Positions 32,670 through 42,677 of a stretch of DNA of 64,000 nucleotides are shown here, one piece after another. A model generated the notes under the pieces. The model saw only the letters and a program-made list of their open reading frames with translations. It did not search any database and had not been told where the DNA came from. The stretch's first letter is position 1. Every line of letters begins with the position of its first letter. This stretch comes from Cryptomeria japonica (lineage: Eukaryota > Streptophyta > Pinopsida > Cupressales > Cupressaceae): assembly GCF_030272615.1 (NCBI RefSeq), contig NC_081411.1, positions 184,319,572-184,383,571 of the forward strand. The letters run 5' to 3'. The translations under genes and the position numbers were made by a program.

Positions 32670-34922
32670 TTAGGTATAAAACCGTTTGAGTTGCATGCTA
32701 TTGATTGGATCTGCGAGTGGTTCTCCGTCTGATGTAGCCAACTGATATGCCCCGGACCCGAATACAACAGTGACAACATATGGGCCCAGCCAGTTTGATT
32801 CAAACTTGCCTTGATGTTCTCTGTTTGGTTGGTTGTGAGGATTTTCTCGAAGAACAAGATCACCTACCTCAAATGTACGAGATCTAAGTCGGTGATTGTA
32901 GCTTCTACTCATGTGCTGTTGATAGGCTTTGAGGTGATTGTATGCAGCTTGTCGCTTCTCATCTAGTAACTCTAAGTCCTGAAGACAGGATACTTTGTAT
33001 GCTTCATCATCGATGAGATTGTGCAATGAAACTCGTAAGGATGGTATCTCGACCTCAATAGGTAAGATAGCTTCAGCACCATAGACCAATGAATAAGGAG
33101 TTGTACCTGTAGGGGTCCAAATGCTAGTTTGATATGCCCATAGCGCTGGATTCAATTGAACATGCCAATCACAGCCGACATCATTGACTGTCTTCTTTAG
33201 GATCCTCAATATGTTTTTATTGGATGCTTCAGCCTGACCATTGCCTTGTGGGTAATAGGGAGTGGAAAAGCGGTGTTGGATATGAAATTTCTCACAAAGT
33301 TCACGGACATCCTGATTTTTGAAAGGAAGATCGTTATCTGTGATGATGGACATGGGTACACCATACCGACAGATGATGTAGTTGAGGATGAATGAGGTGA
33401 TCTGCTTGCCGGTGACTTGGGTAAGTGGAACAGCTTCGATCCACTTTGTGAAATATTCGGTAGTGGTAATAATGAATTTATGGCCATTGGATGAAGATGG
33501 ATGAATCTTACCCACAAGGTCAAGGCCCCATTGATAGAAAGGCCATGGTGTCGTGATTGGTTGCAGTTCCTGGGCCGGTGCATGTATCGGGTCGCCATGA
33601 ACTTGACATTTCTTGCATTTTCTGACAAAGTAGTAGGAATCCTTTTCCATAGATGGCCAATAATATCCAGCTCGCATGAGTTTCTTGGTTAGTGACGGAC
33701 CACTTGAGTGAGTCTTGCAAATTCCTTCATGTACCTCTTCCAAAGCCTTTGTTATCTCATCTTGTTCCAGACATCGAAGGAGAGTACCATCAAGACCGCG
33801 TCGGTATAGGGTTTCGGCAATAATGGTATATCGAGCAGTTTGGCGAATGAAGGTTTTACGTTGGTTATTTGATTGGTTGGGAGGAAGGGTGTGATCACGG
33901 AGATAGGTGTATAACTCACCGTACCATGGGGATTCAGAACCGACAAGGCGACATATCATCTCGGATTCAGGGGTATCATAAGCGGGGATCCAAAGCTGTT
34001 CTACCAAGAAATCGTAGCGTGTTGAATTTTGTGGAAGATCTAGGAGAGATGCGATGGTAGCCATAGCGTCAGCAGCTTGATTCTGATCTCTTGGTATCTG
34101 CTCAAAAGTGATAGTAGTAAATGATGTCTTTAGGGTGTCCACCATTTGCTTATATGGCATGAATTTATCATCTTTGGTCTGATATTCATCTGTTGCTTGT
34201 CGAATGACTAGTTGGGAATCGCCATATACTTGTAGTTCTTTTAATTTCCATTGTATGGCTAGCCTGAGTCCTGTGATCAAAGCCTCATATTCTGCTATGT
34301 TGTTTGTGCATGGAAATGTGAGCTTGTAAGACTTCGGGATGCTATCACCTTGAGGTGTGATAAACAGAATGCCTGCCCCCGAGCCATGCCTAGTGTATGA
34401 ACCATCAAAATATAGTTTCCATGGTTGTGCTTCTATGATCATGAATATCTCTTCATCTGGAAAATTGGAAATGAGAGGATGATCGCCTATGAGTGGTGCA
34501 TCGGCCAACTGATCTGCAATAACCTGACCTTTGATAGCTTTACGGTCCACATACTCAATGTCAAATTCACTTAGAATCATCACCCATTTGGCCAAGCGGC
34601 CTGTCAATGCTGCTTTGCTGAGTAAGTACTTGAGTGGATCAATCTTTGCGATGGGTTGTACCTTGTGTGTCAACAGATAGTGCCGCAGTTTAGTAGCTGC
34701 CAGGATTACTGCTAGGCAAGCTCGCTCAATAGGTGTGTAATTGAGTTCATAGCCAACCAGTGTGCGAGAGATGTAGTATACAACACACTCTTTGCCTTCT
34801 GCATTATGTTGCGCCAGTAGTACACCCAATGCTATACTTGTTGCTGAGATATAAAGTAACAACGGTCTACTTGAATCTGGTGGCATCAGCAATGGTGGAT
34901 TCATGAGATAGTCTTTAAGCAC
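32670..34922 (-). CDS. Element 2 pol: RNase H, second RNase H, integrase (750 aa open frame)
   Basis: Part of a broken pol. Residues 1-135: end of RT and the connected gypsy RNase H (ISATSIALGVLLAQHNAEGK, IERACLAVILAATKLRHY). Residues about 165-295: a second RNase H (KLYFDGSYTRHGSGAGI, NIAEYEALITGL, YGDSQLVIRQ, IPRDQNQAADAMA) with the D-E-D-D residues visible. Residues about 395-460: the integrase zinc finger (VHEGICKTH, CKKCQVHGD). Then the catalytic core with WGLDLVGKIHP, IITDNDLPFKN and YYPQGNGQAEASNKN (D,D,E). The tail (LVLRENPHN, LADPINSMQLKRFYT) ends at a TAA. This part alone is uninterrupted. Confidence 0.93.
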   Translation of the reverse strand: MLKDYLMNPPLLMPPDSSRPLLLYISATSIALGVLLAQHNAEGKECVVYYISRTLVGYELNYTPIERACLAVILAATKLRHYLLTHKVQPIAKIDPLKYLLSKAALTGRLAKWVMILSEFDIEYVDRKAIKGQVIADQLADAPLIGDHPLISNFPDEEIFMIIEAQPWKLYFDGSYTRHGSGAGILFITPQGDSIPKSYKLTFPCTNNIAEYEALITGLRLAIQWKLKELQVYGDSQLVIRQATDEYQTKDDKFMPYKQMVDTLKTSFTTITFEQIPRDQNQAADAMATIASLLDLPQNSTRYDFLVEQLWIPAYDTPESEMICRLVGSESPWYGELYTYLRDHTLPPNQSNNQRKTFIRQTARYTIIAETLYRRGLDGTLLRCLEQDEITKALEEVHEGICKTHSSGPSLTKKLMRAGYYWPSMEKDSYYFVRKCKKCQVHGDPIHAPAQELQPITTPWPFYQWGLDLVGKIHPSSSNGHKFIITTTEYFTKWIEAVPLTQVTGKQITSFILNYIICRYGVPMSIITDNDLPFKNQDVRELCEKFHIQHRFSTPYYPQGNGQAEASNKNILRILKKTVNDVGCDWHVQLNPALWAYQTSIWTPTGTTPYSLVYGAEAILPIEVEIPSLRVSLHNLIDDEAYKVSCLQDLELLDEKRQAAYNHLKAYQQHMSRSYNHRLRSRTFEVGDLVLRENPHNQPNREHQGKFESNWLGPYVVTVVFGSGAYQLATSDGEPLADPINSMQLKRFYT

Positions 34923-34925
34923 CTG

Positions 34926-35468
34926 AAATGCTTGTTGGCATTTGTCATCCCACTGAAAGCGGATGTTCTTGTGTAGCAGGTGTGTGAATGGGTGACACTT
35001 ATCAACTAATTATGCAATGAATCTGCGGATGGATTGAAGCCGTCCTTGTAGTGTTCTTAGCTGACTGATATTCCTTGGAGGTGGCATGTCCATTATTGCC
35101 TTAACCTTTGCTGGATCGACCTCAATGCCTTTGCTTGAGACAATGTATCCTAGAAGCTTCCCGGAGGTCACTCCGAAGACACATTTCTTTGGGTTGAGTC
35201 GAACATGGTATTGTTCCAGTCTATCAAAGATTTTATCTAAGATGTGGAGATGCCCATCTCTAGTGAGTGATTTTGCTAGTAAGTCATCCACATAATCTTC
35301 CATCATAGTATGCATCATGTCATGGAAGATGGTGGTCATTGCTCTTTGATAGGTCGCTCCTGCATTCTTTAGACCAAAAGGCATTACATTCTAGCAGTAT
35401 GTGCCCCATGGACATGTGAAGGTTGTCTTATGTTGGTCCTCCGGTGCGATCTTTATTTGATTGTATCC
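34926..35468 (-). pseudogene. Element 2 reverse transcriptase core, split by stops
   Basis: The same frame as the next segment downstream is interrupted by TAA near 35,010 (after RRFIA), TAG near 35,388 (in WGTYC*NVMPFG) and TAA near 35,470 (SFMDGF*GYNQIK). The middle holds MPFGLKNAGATYQRAM and the catalytic EDYVDDLLAKS (Y-V-D-D), then LNPKKCVFGVTSGKLLGY. These residues copy RNA into DNA in the particle. Confidence 0.9.
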
Positions 35469-37139
35469 TTAAAAGCCATCCATGAATGAAAGCATGGCAT
35501 GTCCTGCTGTCAAATCCACTATGATGTCGATATTTGGTAGGGGGAAGTCATCCTTAGGACATGCCTTGTTCAGATCTCTGAAGTCAGTACAAATGCGGAT
35601 GCCCCCTTTTGGTTTGCCAACTGGCACAATGTTGGAGATCCATTCTGCATAATCAATTGGTCTAATGAAACCAACATCCAGGAGTTTCTTGAGTTCTGTT
35701 TTGACTAGCACTGCAATCTGAGGATGCATCTTACGAAGCTTCTGCTTGACAGGTTTGGCTCCTTCTGCTACTGTGAGATGATGCATAACTAAATCAGGAT
35801 CAAGCCCAGGCATGTCTGCATATGACCATGCAAAGTTGATCTGACGCTGCTGGAAGAACTCTATAAATTTAGGTTGTTCCTCTGGAGTGAGAAGAGATGC
35901 CAGATGTATAATATGAGGATTTTCAGGAGTCCCCACATTGTATTCTTTGGTTTCCTCGATAAGAATGATTGATCGTTCCTGTTGTGTACTAGCAGGGAGA
36001 ATGTCAAACCCTTCATCCTTAGGCGCCTCAGAGAGGTTTTCACCGTTGGATACGCTCTTTCTTTTTACTTTTGTCGGATCAAACAGCGCCACAATGTGGT
36101 TTTCACTGGAAGATCCATGTTTTATTGTTATGTTTTTGCAGCTGAAGGGTTTGGCATCCACCCCGAAGTATGCTGCGCTATTAAGTTCAATGGCGAATCC
36201 AGCTTTGTGATCCCCGCTTGGTAGATTATCCCTTAATTCCAAAAAGTCAATGATAGCCTCATCGTTTTGGAAGAGGTCAAGACATGGGGGATTTGGTTGG
36301 TTCCATTCGATGAGTTCAGGGTGGATAATGGGCATTACTTCATCGATTAGGTTAAGTGCGGGAGATCTATCAGTGAGGGTTAAGACAGTGTGGTGAAGGT
36401 CGTTGATGGTACTCTCCCTGTCAGAATCAGGCGTAGGATGAGACGTAGGGTCTGTGGAAGATATTTCCAGCTCAGGTACCCAAGTGGTCTTTATCTGTGC
36501 TTCTCCGTAAACAGGGATGTCTTTGCGTGGCGGAGGTGGTGATGTGTCTTCCTCATCTGAAGTGTTAAGCTGTACAGAATCAAATTCCCACTCATGTGAG
36601 TCGGTCTCTGAATCACTCTCCAGCATCCGATTGCTATACCATACTGGGATGTCGCTGGAGTTGAATACTGCAGGCGTGATTGGTTTATGTACCTTTGTAG
36701 TGATCGGTGCTGCAGGAATTTTGATGGGGATTAAAGGATTTGTTACTAGAAGTATCGGCAGTGTTGACTTAGTGGCTTCTATTGGAACGACTGGTGCCAT
36801 AGATGTTGCTGCGAGTTCGGATATAGTTGTTGCTGCGAATGGTTTTATTGATGTGATGGCTGCCGCGGATGGGATTACTGGTTCGATTGGTGGGATGTTT
36901 GGCATTGGTGATGGTTGCGGTGCAGTTGTGAGCCTTGATGGGGCAGTGGGGATAGTGCTTGATGGTGCTTTGATTATGAAAGGTGTCCTCTTTGCAGTAG
37001 GTGGGCAAAATGGTTTGTTGGGTTTTCCTTTGAATCTGAGTTTAGGAAGGATCTCTTTTTCAAAGCCTAGGCATGTATTACCTTTGGGCTTGAATTCTAG
37101 TGGTAGAGGTTCATGTCGTCCTTGTTTGCAGTATCCCAA
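35469..37139 (-). CDS. Element 2 pol: Pro/Thr-rich linker and RT N-terminus (556 aa open frame)
   Basis: The first 330 residues are a low-complexity linker rich in Pro, Thr, Ser, Ile and Ala (for example PTAKRTPFIIKAPSSTIPT), followed by an acidic stretch (DSETDSHEWEFD). From about residue 400 the RT fingers appear: LTVAEGAKPVKQKLRKMHP, KLLDVGFIRPIDYAEWISN, VPVGKPKGGIRICTDFRDLN and CPKDDFPLPNIDIIVD. The frame ends at the stop after SFMDGF. Element 1 has no match to this linker. Confidence 0.9.
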   Translation of the reverse strand: MGYCKQGRHEPLPLEFKPKGNTCLGFEKEILPKLRFKGKPNKPFCPPTAKRTPFIIKAPSSTIPTAPSRLTTAPQPSPMPNIPPIEPVIPSAAAITSIKPFAATTISELAATSMAPVVPIEATKSTLPILLVTNPLIPIKIPAAPITTKVHKPITPAVFNSSDIPVWYSNRMLESDSETDSHEWEFDSVQLNTSDEEDTSPPPPRKDIPVYGEAQIKTTWVPELEISSTDPTSHPTPDSDRESTINDLHHTVLTLTDRSPALNLIDEVMPIIHPELIEWNQPNPPCLDLFQNDEAIIDFLELRDNLPSGDHKAGFAIELNSAAYFGVDAKPFSCKNITIKHGSSSENHIVALFDPTKVKRKSVSNGENLSEAPKDEGFDILPASTQQERSIILIEETKEYNVGTPENPHIIHLASLLTPEEQPKFIEFFQQRQINFAWSYADMPGLDPDLVMHHLTVAEGAKPVKQKLRKMHPQIAVLVKTELKKLLDVGFIRPIDYAEWISNIVPVGKPKGGIRICTDFRDLNKACPKDDFPLPNIDIIVDLTAGHAMLSFMDGF

Positions 37140-37145
37140 AGCACT

Positions 37146-38040
37146 CTAACCATCATATCCCATTCTTTGCATAATGAGGAGGCCTTTTCCATACTGTTCG
37201 GTAGGAAGTGTAACTTGCGGTTTATCAATGGTGATGGGATCTTTATAGATCCAGTCCGCTAGGTCCTCATGTTGGGTTTCTTCCTCTTGACTCTTTCCAA
37301 GGATGAAAGGCGTTAAGGCACATGCGGGCGTGATTAGTGGTTGCTGGAGTAACTGTTGTGGTTTACCATGTGTTCTAGGAGAAGTGGGCATTTGTCCCAC
37401 ACAAAAGAGTTGACTCAAGTTGTATTCCCCGGGACCTTCCTCTGCTACTTTCATCTTAAGCTTTTCTTGCTTGGGTATAGGGGTGTTCGAACTGGCAAGA
37501 GAGGCGGGACTTACATATGATGTGGAGGAAATGGCTTCCCTATTATTAGGAACAGTAATCTCTGGTTGATGGCTGATATTATGGCAAAATGCAAAGGGGT
37601 TTGCATCGCCCAGAATTGTGATCTCTACACCATTATGTGGGAACTTGATACATTGATGGTAGGTAGATGGAACGGCTTGCATGGCATGTATCCAAGGTCT
37701 CCCTAATAATAGATTGTTTGGCAGAGGAAGGTCCAGAACCTGACAAATGATGTGCTTTACCATGGGATCCACTCGGATTGGTAGTACCACAGCTCCTTTG
37801 GATGAATGCTTTGCGTCGTCATAGGCTTTGATTGTGATCTTCTTGCGAGGATCCACTGATTCTACTGCATATCCCAATGCTATGACCAACTGCAGTGTAC
37901 AAATATTTAGGCCTGCTCCATTATCGATCAAGACTCACTTGATCCTATGTTGGTTGATAAAGCCTTCAATGTGTAGCGAAGCATTATGAGGTTGTTGGAA
38001 AGAAGAGTTGTCACTTTCGGAAAAAGTGAGACAAGGTGAT
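37146..38040 (-). pseudogene. Element 2 protease region
   Basis: The 37,931-37,146 frame contains VLIDNGAGLNICTLQ (active site D-N-G), TIKAYDDAKHSSKG, LLLGRPWIHAMQAVP and KFPHNGVEITI. A TGA lies just upstream (37,936-37,938, at an arginine codon in element 1, as expected from C-to-T change), and a TAG at 37,146 separates it from the RT frame. The segment 37,939-38,040 (HNASLHIEGFINQH) is in phase with the protease but not with gag, so a frameshift lies near 38,045. Confidence 0.85.
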
Positions 38041-38044
38041 GACT

Positions 38045-39958
38045 TTAGATTCCAACCATGGCTTGAAACCGGTTCGTATTCAGGTTTGCAGGGACTGACG
38101 CCTCTTGGAGTGCTTGATCCAAGATTGTTTTATGAGATGGCGATAGGCGCAATAACTCTAAAGTGGATATAAGCGCAGGCATTTTATCTAAGTGTTCCAC
38201 AAGATTGTACTGCTTTGGGACGGAGGTGGTGCCCTGTGGAGCTGCCTTGATGGTGACCTTGCCACGACGTGTAACAACATTGCAATTTGAGGTGGGATTT
38301 TTGAAGGTTATAGTTGCAATTTGTTCATTGGCATCATACAGGTGATTTATAGTATAGTTATACGCAACCTGTGTATAATCAGTGGTATCAGTGCCTCGCT
38401 GGGAAGTGGAAGGACCCCTTTGATCTTGTGATGGAAGTGGATTCTTGAACATCAGATGATCATTATTGGTCGTTTTTGGGTCATGTCCTTCAATTTCAAT
38501 TTCTCCTCGATCAATAAGATCCTGAATGAGATCTTTCAATCGGTGACAATTACTTGTCTTGTGTCCTCTTCCTTGATGGAACTCACAGTGTTCAGTATCT
38601 CTCCACCATGCCGGTTTGACCTGAGGCTCATAGTTTGATAGCTTAGGTAGAGTGATCAAATTTTGAGAAATGAGTTGTCGCAACACTATTTCAATGGGTT
38701 CCCCTAAGGGAGTGTATGTGCGTTTTTGTTTTTGCTGACGAGGTCTAGGTTCATCGTGAGATGTGATGCGACCTTGATTAGAAGGAACATTTGTGTTGTT
38801 CTGAGGTGGAGGATTTTGTCCTGCAAACCGAACCACAGGTTGTGCATTTTGGATAGTTCGAGCATCCACAACCCCATCGTTGATGATATTCTTATTCTTG
38901 TTCCAGAAGTTTGGTTTATCACTATTGAAGCGCGGGCGAGGACCATATTTTGGTTCATTAAAGATTTTGATGAGTCCTTTCTTGATGAGTGCCCTTTCAC
39001 ATTTTAAACCCTTGGTGATCATATCGTTAAAAGAGTCTGTGTCTTTGACATCCAGGTGAAATTCCATTTCTTCGTTTAAGTTGGAAATGAAAATTTCCAC
39101 TAGTTCTCGTTCAGGTAATTGAAGAGAACGTCTGCTAGACATTTGGCGCCATCGTTGCAGGAATACTGAGAATAGTTCACCTGGTTTTTGTTTGGTATTG
39201 CACAGATCAGCCATGGTGATGTTGCATTCAATATTATAAGAGTAATGAGATAGGAACTTCTTGATGAGTTCCTCAAATGTTCTAATGCCACCTGGTAGTC
39301 GGGAAAACCATGATGTGGTTGTTCCTCCCAAGCTTTGGGGAAAAAGGCGCATTAGGTATGTGTCTTCATATGCCACTTCAAGACAAGCGGAATGAAATTC
39401 TCTGACATGATCACGAGGATCTCCCTTTCCTCTATATTTTTCGAATTTTGGTGTTTCGAACCCGCGTGGAAAGGGTGGCATATAAAGATTCCTATCAAAA
39501 GGATAGGGACAGATGTCGTTAAGTGAGAATTGATTGGTCTTAACACCACTATGAAGTTGTTGGGCGAGATTCTCGACTTGTTGCCGCAACATCTCCATTT
39601 CATTTGGAGGAGGAGGTGGTGGGTTACCTCGAGGAATGTTATATCTGATGTGATTCCTACCTCTTTCCTCCTCATGGCGACTTTGTCTTTCTGATGCTTG
39701 TCTTAATTGGGCAAGATCAAAGTCAGAGGGGAGTTTGGCTCCTTCTTGAGCGTCCGCATTGCTCCTGAGTATTTCATCAAACAATCTGTTAAAGTGAGGG
39801 TTATGCTGAACCCTTTCGATTGTTGAAGGAGTGGGAGTACTTGGGTTTTCATCATTTATATTTCCTCCAAGTGCTTCTTGAAATTCATTGAGATTTTCGT
39901 CTTCTTCTTCCTCAATTTCTATTTCTCGTTGCCTTGACCGTGATCGGGTTTGAGCCAT
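38045..39958 (-). CDS. Element 2 gag
   Basis: The ATG at 39,958 (MAQTRSRSRQREIEIEEEE) is chosen because it aligns with the gag start of element 1, although the frame stays open to 40,063. An acidic N-terminus is followed by the capsid signature (YLMRLFPQSLGGTTTSWFSRL, LCNTKQKPGELFSVFLQRW, ELVEIFISNLNEEM). A Lys/Asn-rich stretch comes next, then the knuckle CEFHQGRGHKTSNC (C-x2-H-x4-H-x4-C). The frame continues to MVGI and stops at a frameshift. The capsid part is intact and 637 residues can be read. Confidence 0.92.
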   Translation of the reverse strand: MAQTRSRSRQREIEIEEEEDENLNEFQEALGGNINDENPSTPTPSTIERVQHNPHFNRLFDEILRSNADAQEGAKLPSDFDLAQLRQASERQSRHEEERGRNHIRYNIPRGNPPPPPPNEMEMLRQQVENLAQQLHSGVKTNQFSLNDICPYPFDRNLYMPPFPRGFETPKFEKYRGKGDPRDHVREFHSACLEVAYEDTYLMRLFPQSLGGTTTSWFSRLPGGIRTFEELIKKFLSHYSYNIECNITMADLCNTKQKPGELFSVFLQRWRQMSSRRSLQLPERELVEIFISNLNEEMEFHLDVKDTDSFNDMITKGLKCERALIKKGLIKIFNEPKYGPRPRFNSDKPNFWNKNKNIINDGVVDARTIQNAQPVVRFAGQNPPPQNNTNVPSNQGRITSHDEPRPRQQKQKRTYTPLGEPIEIVLRQLISQNLITLPKLSNYEPQVKPAWWRDTEHCEFHQGRGHKTSNCHRLKDLIQDLIDRGEIEIEGHDPKTTNNDHLMFKNPLPSQDQRGPSTSQRGTDTTDYTQVAYNYTINHLYDANEQIATITFKNPTSNCNVVTRRGKVTIKAAPQGTTSVPKQYNLVEHLDKMPALISTLELLRLSPSHKTILDQALQEASVPANLNTNRFQAMVGI

Positions 39959-42677
39959 TTTGCTTGCAAGTTTTTGTTGAAGTTGATTGAAGATGATGAT
40001 GAGTTGTCGATGAAATGAAAGATTGATGGTTGGTGATTTGTGTTGTATGGGGATCTCTAGCACTTTAAGGTAGATGTAACCGAAATTCCTTCTTTGAATT
40101 GCTTGTTTGTTTTGAGGAGTTTGGATGTGATAAGGTGTAGAGAAATCTGAGATGTGTTACAGATTTTGACTACCTAGTAATGAGAGGATTCACTCATGAA
40201 CTAGTTTTACCCTGCGTAGATGTGTCTCTTAGGATGAGCTTATCCTAGATGTAGAAACAATCTAAAAAGTGATGTGATGTGTTTGATTTCAAGCAATATC
40301 TAAAAAAGGAATCTTGGGACAAGAACCTCTTAATGTTTTGAGAGTGTTGGGATGGATTGATGATGGAATAATGATGTATGAATGAGATGATGGATGTTTT
40401 GTTTTCAACTTCAATAAAAACTTTGTGTTACAAATGGAACAAACTCTACTTCTTCCCTTTCAGGCGTTGGTGGCACTTCTCGAGCTGTGTTGTAGGTGAT
40501 ACAGATGTTTGGGAAGAAGTTGGGATTAATCTTTCCTCCTTGATTTTTGTGATAACTCAGAGCTCTATATTGCATAAAAGCTCTGTGGTTCAATGATTCT
40601 GAATCAAACTTTTTTGTTTTACCTTGAAGGTATAGATGCATGCGATGCAGAAAGACTCTATGTGAGACAAAGATTTGTCTATTTAGATAGAAGAACTTTC
40701 TTCTTTTGAGCAAAGCCTTTGAGCTTAATGGTATTCTTTTCAAGGTGATATTCTGATGATGCTTCTTCTTTCGCAAGATGTGAAGAATGGTCATAAAATT
40801 TGTCTCTTTGTTGTTTGCACTTTGTTTTTGGTATTTTTGATTGTTTTTGAGAAATGTTGGATGAATACTTTGTTTTTGGGATTGATTTTTTTTATTTTTC
40901 TTTGACAAGAAAACAAAGCAAGCACACAAACACAAGAATGTAGCCTCAAAAGGCACAAATGAGTAGGGGTCTAGATCAACCCAATCCTTGGACTTGTATA
41001 TGACCCTTCTTTTAGATGTATTTTAAGATGTTTTTCCAAAGCCTAAAGTCGGCTCAATTTGCACTTGGTCTTTAAAACGAACACACTTCAAACACTTTTT
41101 ATCCCTAAGGTCAAATGGCCAGTTGTGATAAATTTAGCCCACATCTTGATATTTCTTCGACTTTGGTACTACATACCTTATGAATCCCGCTGTGGCAGGT
41201 AAGGATGTGATATACTAAGTCTTGCACGAGCATAACAAATAGATGATCCCTATGATGGGGGAGTCACCACTTTTATCAAGCCACAAGTGACTTTTCAAAA
41301 AGCTATGTTTCTACTCAAGGAAATATGTATGGTGAGTATCTTGGGAGTAAAACCATCTATGCTCTTGCACTAAATTATATCTCAAATATCCTCAATCAAT
41401 AGAATGGGTGGGGTACTATTTAAAGGTGTTTAGTCATGTTCGATGTTTTTGGACATAAGTTCATTCTACAGTGACTCACTTAAGAGCCTTGTAACTGGTG
41501 GTGGGGCTCATTTTTCCTTTCGGCTAGTTACACTGTAGGAACAGCTATACCCAAGGCTACAGCTTTCGCTCTCACCTGATTTCTATAGCAGCTCGAAGGA
41601 TTTACCGCTCGAGGTCATTCCCAAGAGTATCGATCCCTTGGCAGGCCTCTCTTAAAAAGATAAAATTTTGAGTGTTACTAACACTTTTCTCTTGCACCTA
41701 GGACCACGAGAGCCAAGGGAGAGGATAGTGTGTGTTAGAGGTAGGACCACTCGACTGACTTTTTGCACAAGTGTGCTAAGCACGAAGTTCTTTTTAATCC
41801 ATCATTGCAATGTGATCTAACTATTTGGAGATGTTGCTCCAACAATCATGGTGTTCTTTTTAATTTTCAAAGGCAATTGTTTGAGTAAACTAGTATTTGA
41901 AAATCCTGGTCAACTTAATGAAAAACACGTTTGCATGAAGTAAAATTGCTTTAAAAATGAAACAAGTTGATTGGGAAATTTTATTTGCACCAAAAATGGA
42001 AGTGTGGATTGTGAGTTTTATCTTGATGCAAGAAATAAAATTTGCCTTGTTGATTTTAAGCACCAAAACGAAGTTTGTTTCCTAACTTGCAAAAAAAATA
42101 AAGTTGTTTTTGTATAAGTTTGTGGTTCTTTTTACCTTGGAACAATGAAATTCTTTTTAAGAGCCCCAAACAAATGTGTGATTCTTTTTTAAAAGCCCAA
42201 ATTTGAAATGTGAAGTTAATTTTAAACCAAAATAAAAAGTGAATTCATTTTTAAAACCAACTTCAAAAAACAAGTTAGTAAAAAATATAAATCTACTTTT
42301 TAATCTAATTTAAATCTGCACAAAAGAGAAAAATAGTTAGTAAAATCCACCTATTTGGTGGGCTTCTACAAGCCTAATTATTATTATTATTATTTTTTTT
42401 GGTTACAAGGTGATTTGTACAACGTTTTGTCACAATAGCGCTAGTCTGCATTTGAACAGAGGCACTATTTAACACAATCGCACTAAAAGAAAGGGAAAGA
42501 CAGAGAAGGAAAAAGCACCGAAACAGGGTGAATAGCGCCAAAATAATGTCAAACGCACCAAAACAGTGTCAAAAGCGCAACCTGTGTGACATTTTCAACA
42601 TTCAAACATGTTATTGGTTAAAAAAAAACAAAAAAGTTGATCTTTTTGGTGTTTGGATTCACGTCGGGTTCACCAAA
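39959..42677 (-). other. Element 2 long 5' leader
   Basis: About 2.7 kb of non-coding DNA. A 181-residue frame at 40,956-40,411 is Lys/Asn/His-rich with no motif and is probably chance. The stretch 42,425-42,590 has loosely repeated AGCGC/CGCACC words (GTCACAATAGCGC, CACAATCGCAC, TGAATAGCGCC, AAACGCACC, AAAAGCGCAAC), reminiscent of the element 1 leader clusters. Confidence 0.6.
42658..42677 (-). other. Element 2 primer-binding site
   Basis: On the element strand the LTR is followed by TTTGGTGAACCCGACGTGAA. The TGG start and overall sequence are what the complement of a tRNA 3' end looks like (GGGTTCACCA-3'). The tRNA species is not assigned here. Confidence 0.6.

Noticed and set aside
36517-37149. 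A 210-residue plus-strand frame
   Set aside because: It is the antisense shadow of the Pro/Thr-rich linker of element 2 pol.
40411-40956. A 181-residue frame ahead of element 2 gag, where some Tat elements have an extra ORF
   Set aside because: Composition is Lys/Asn/His-rich with no motif, and element 1 has no counterpart, so chance is likelier.
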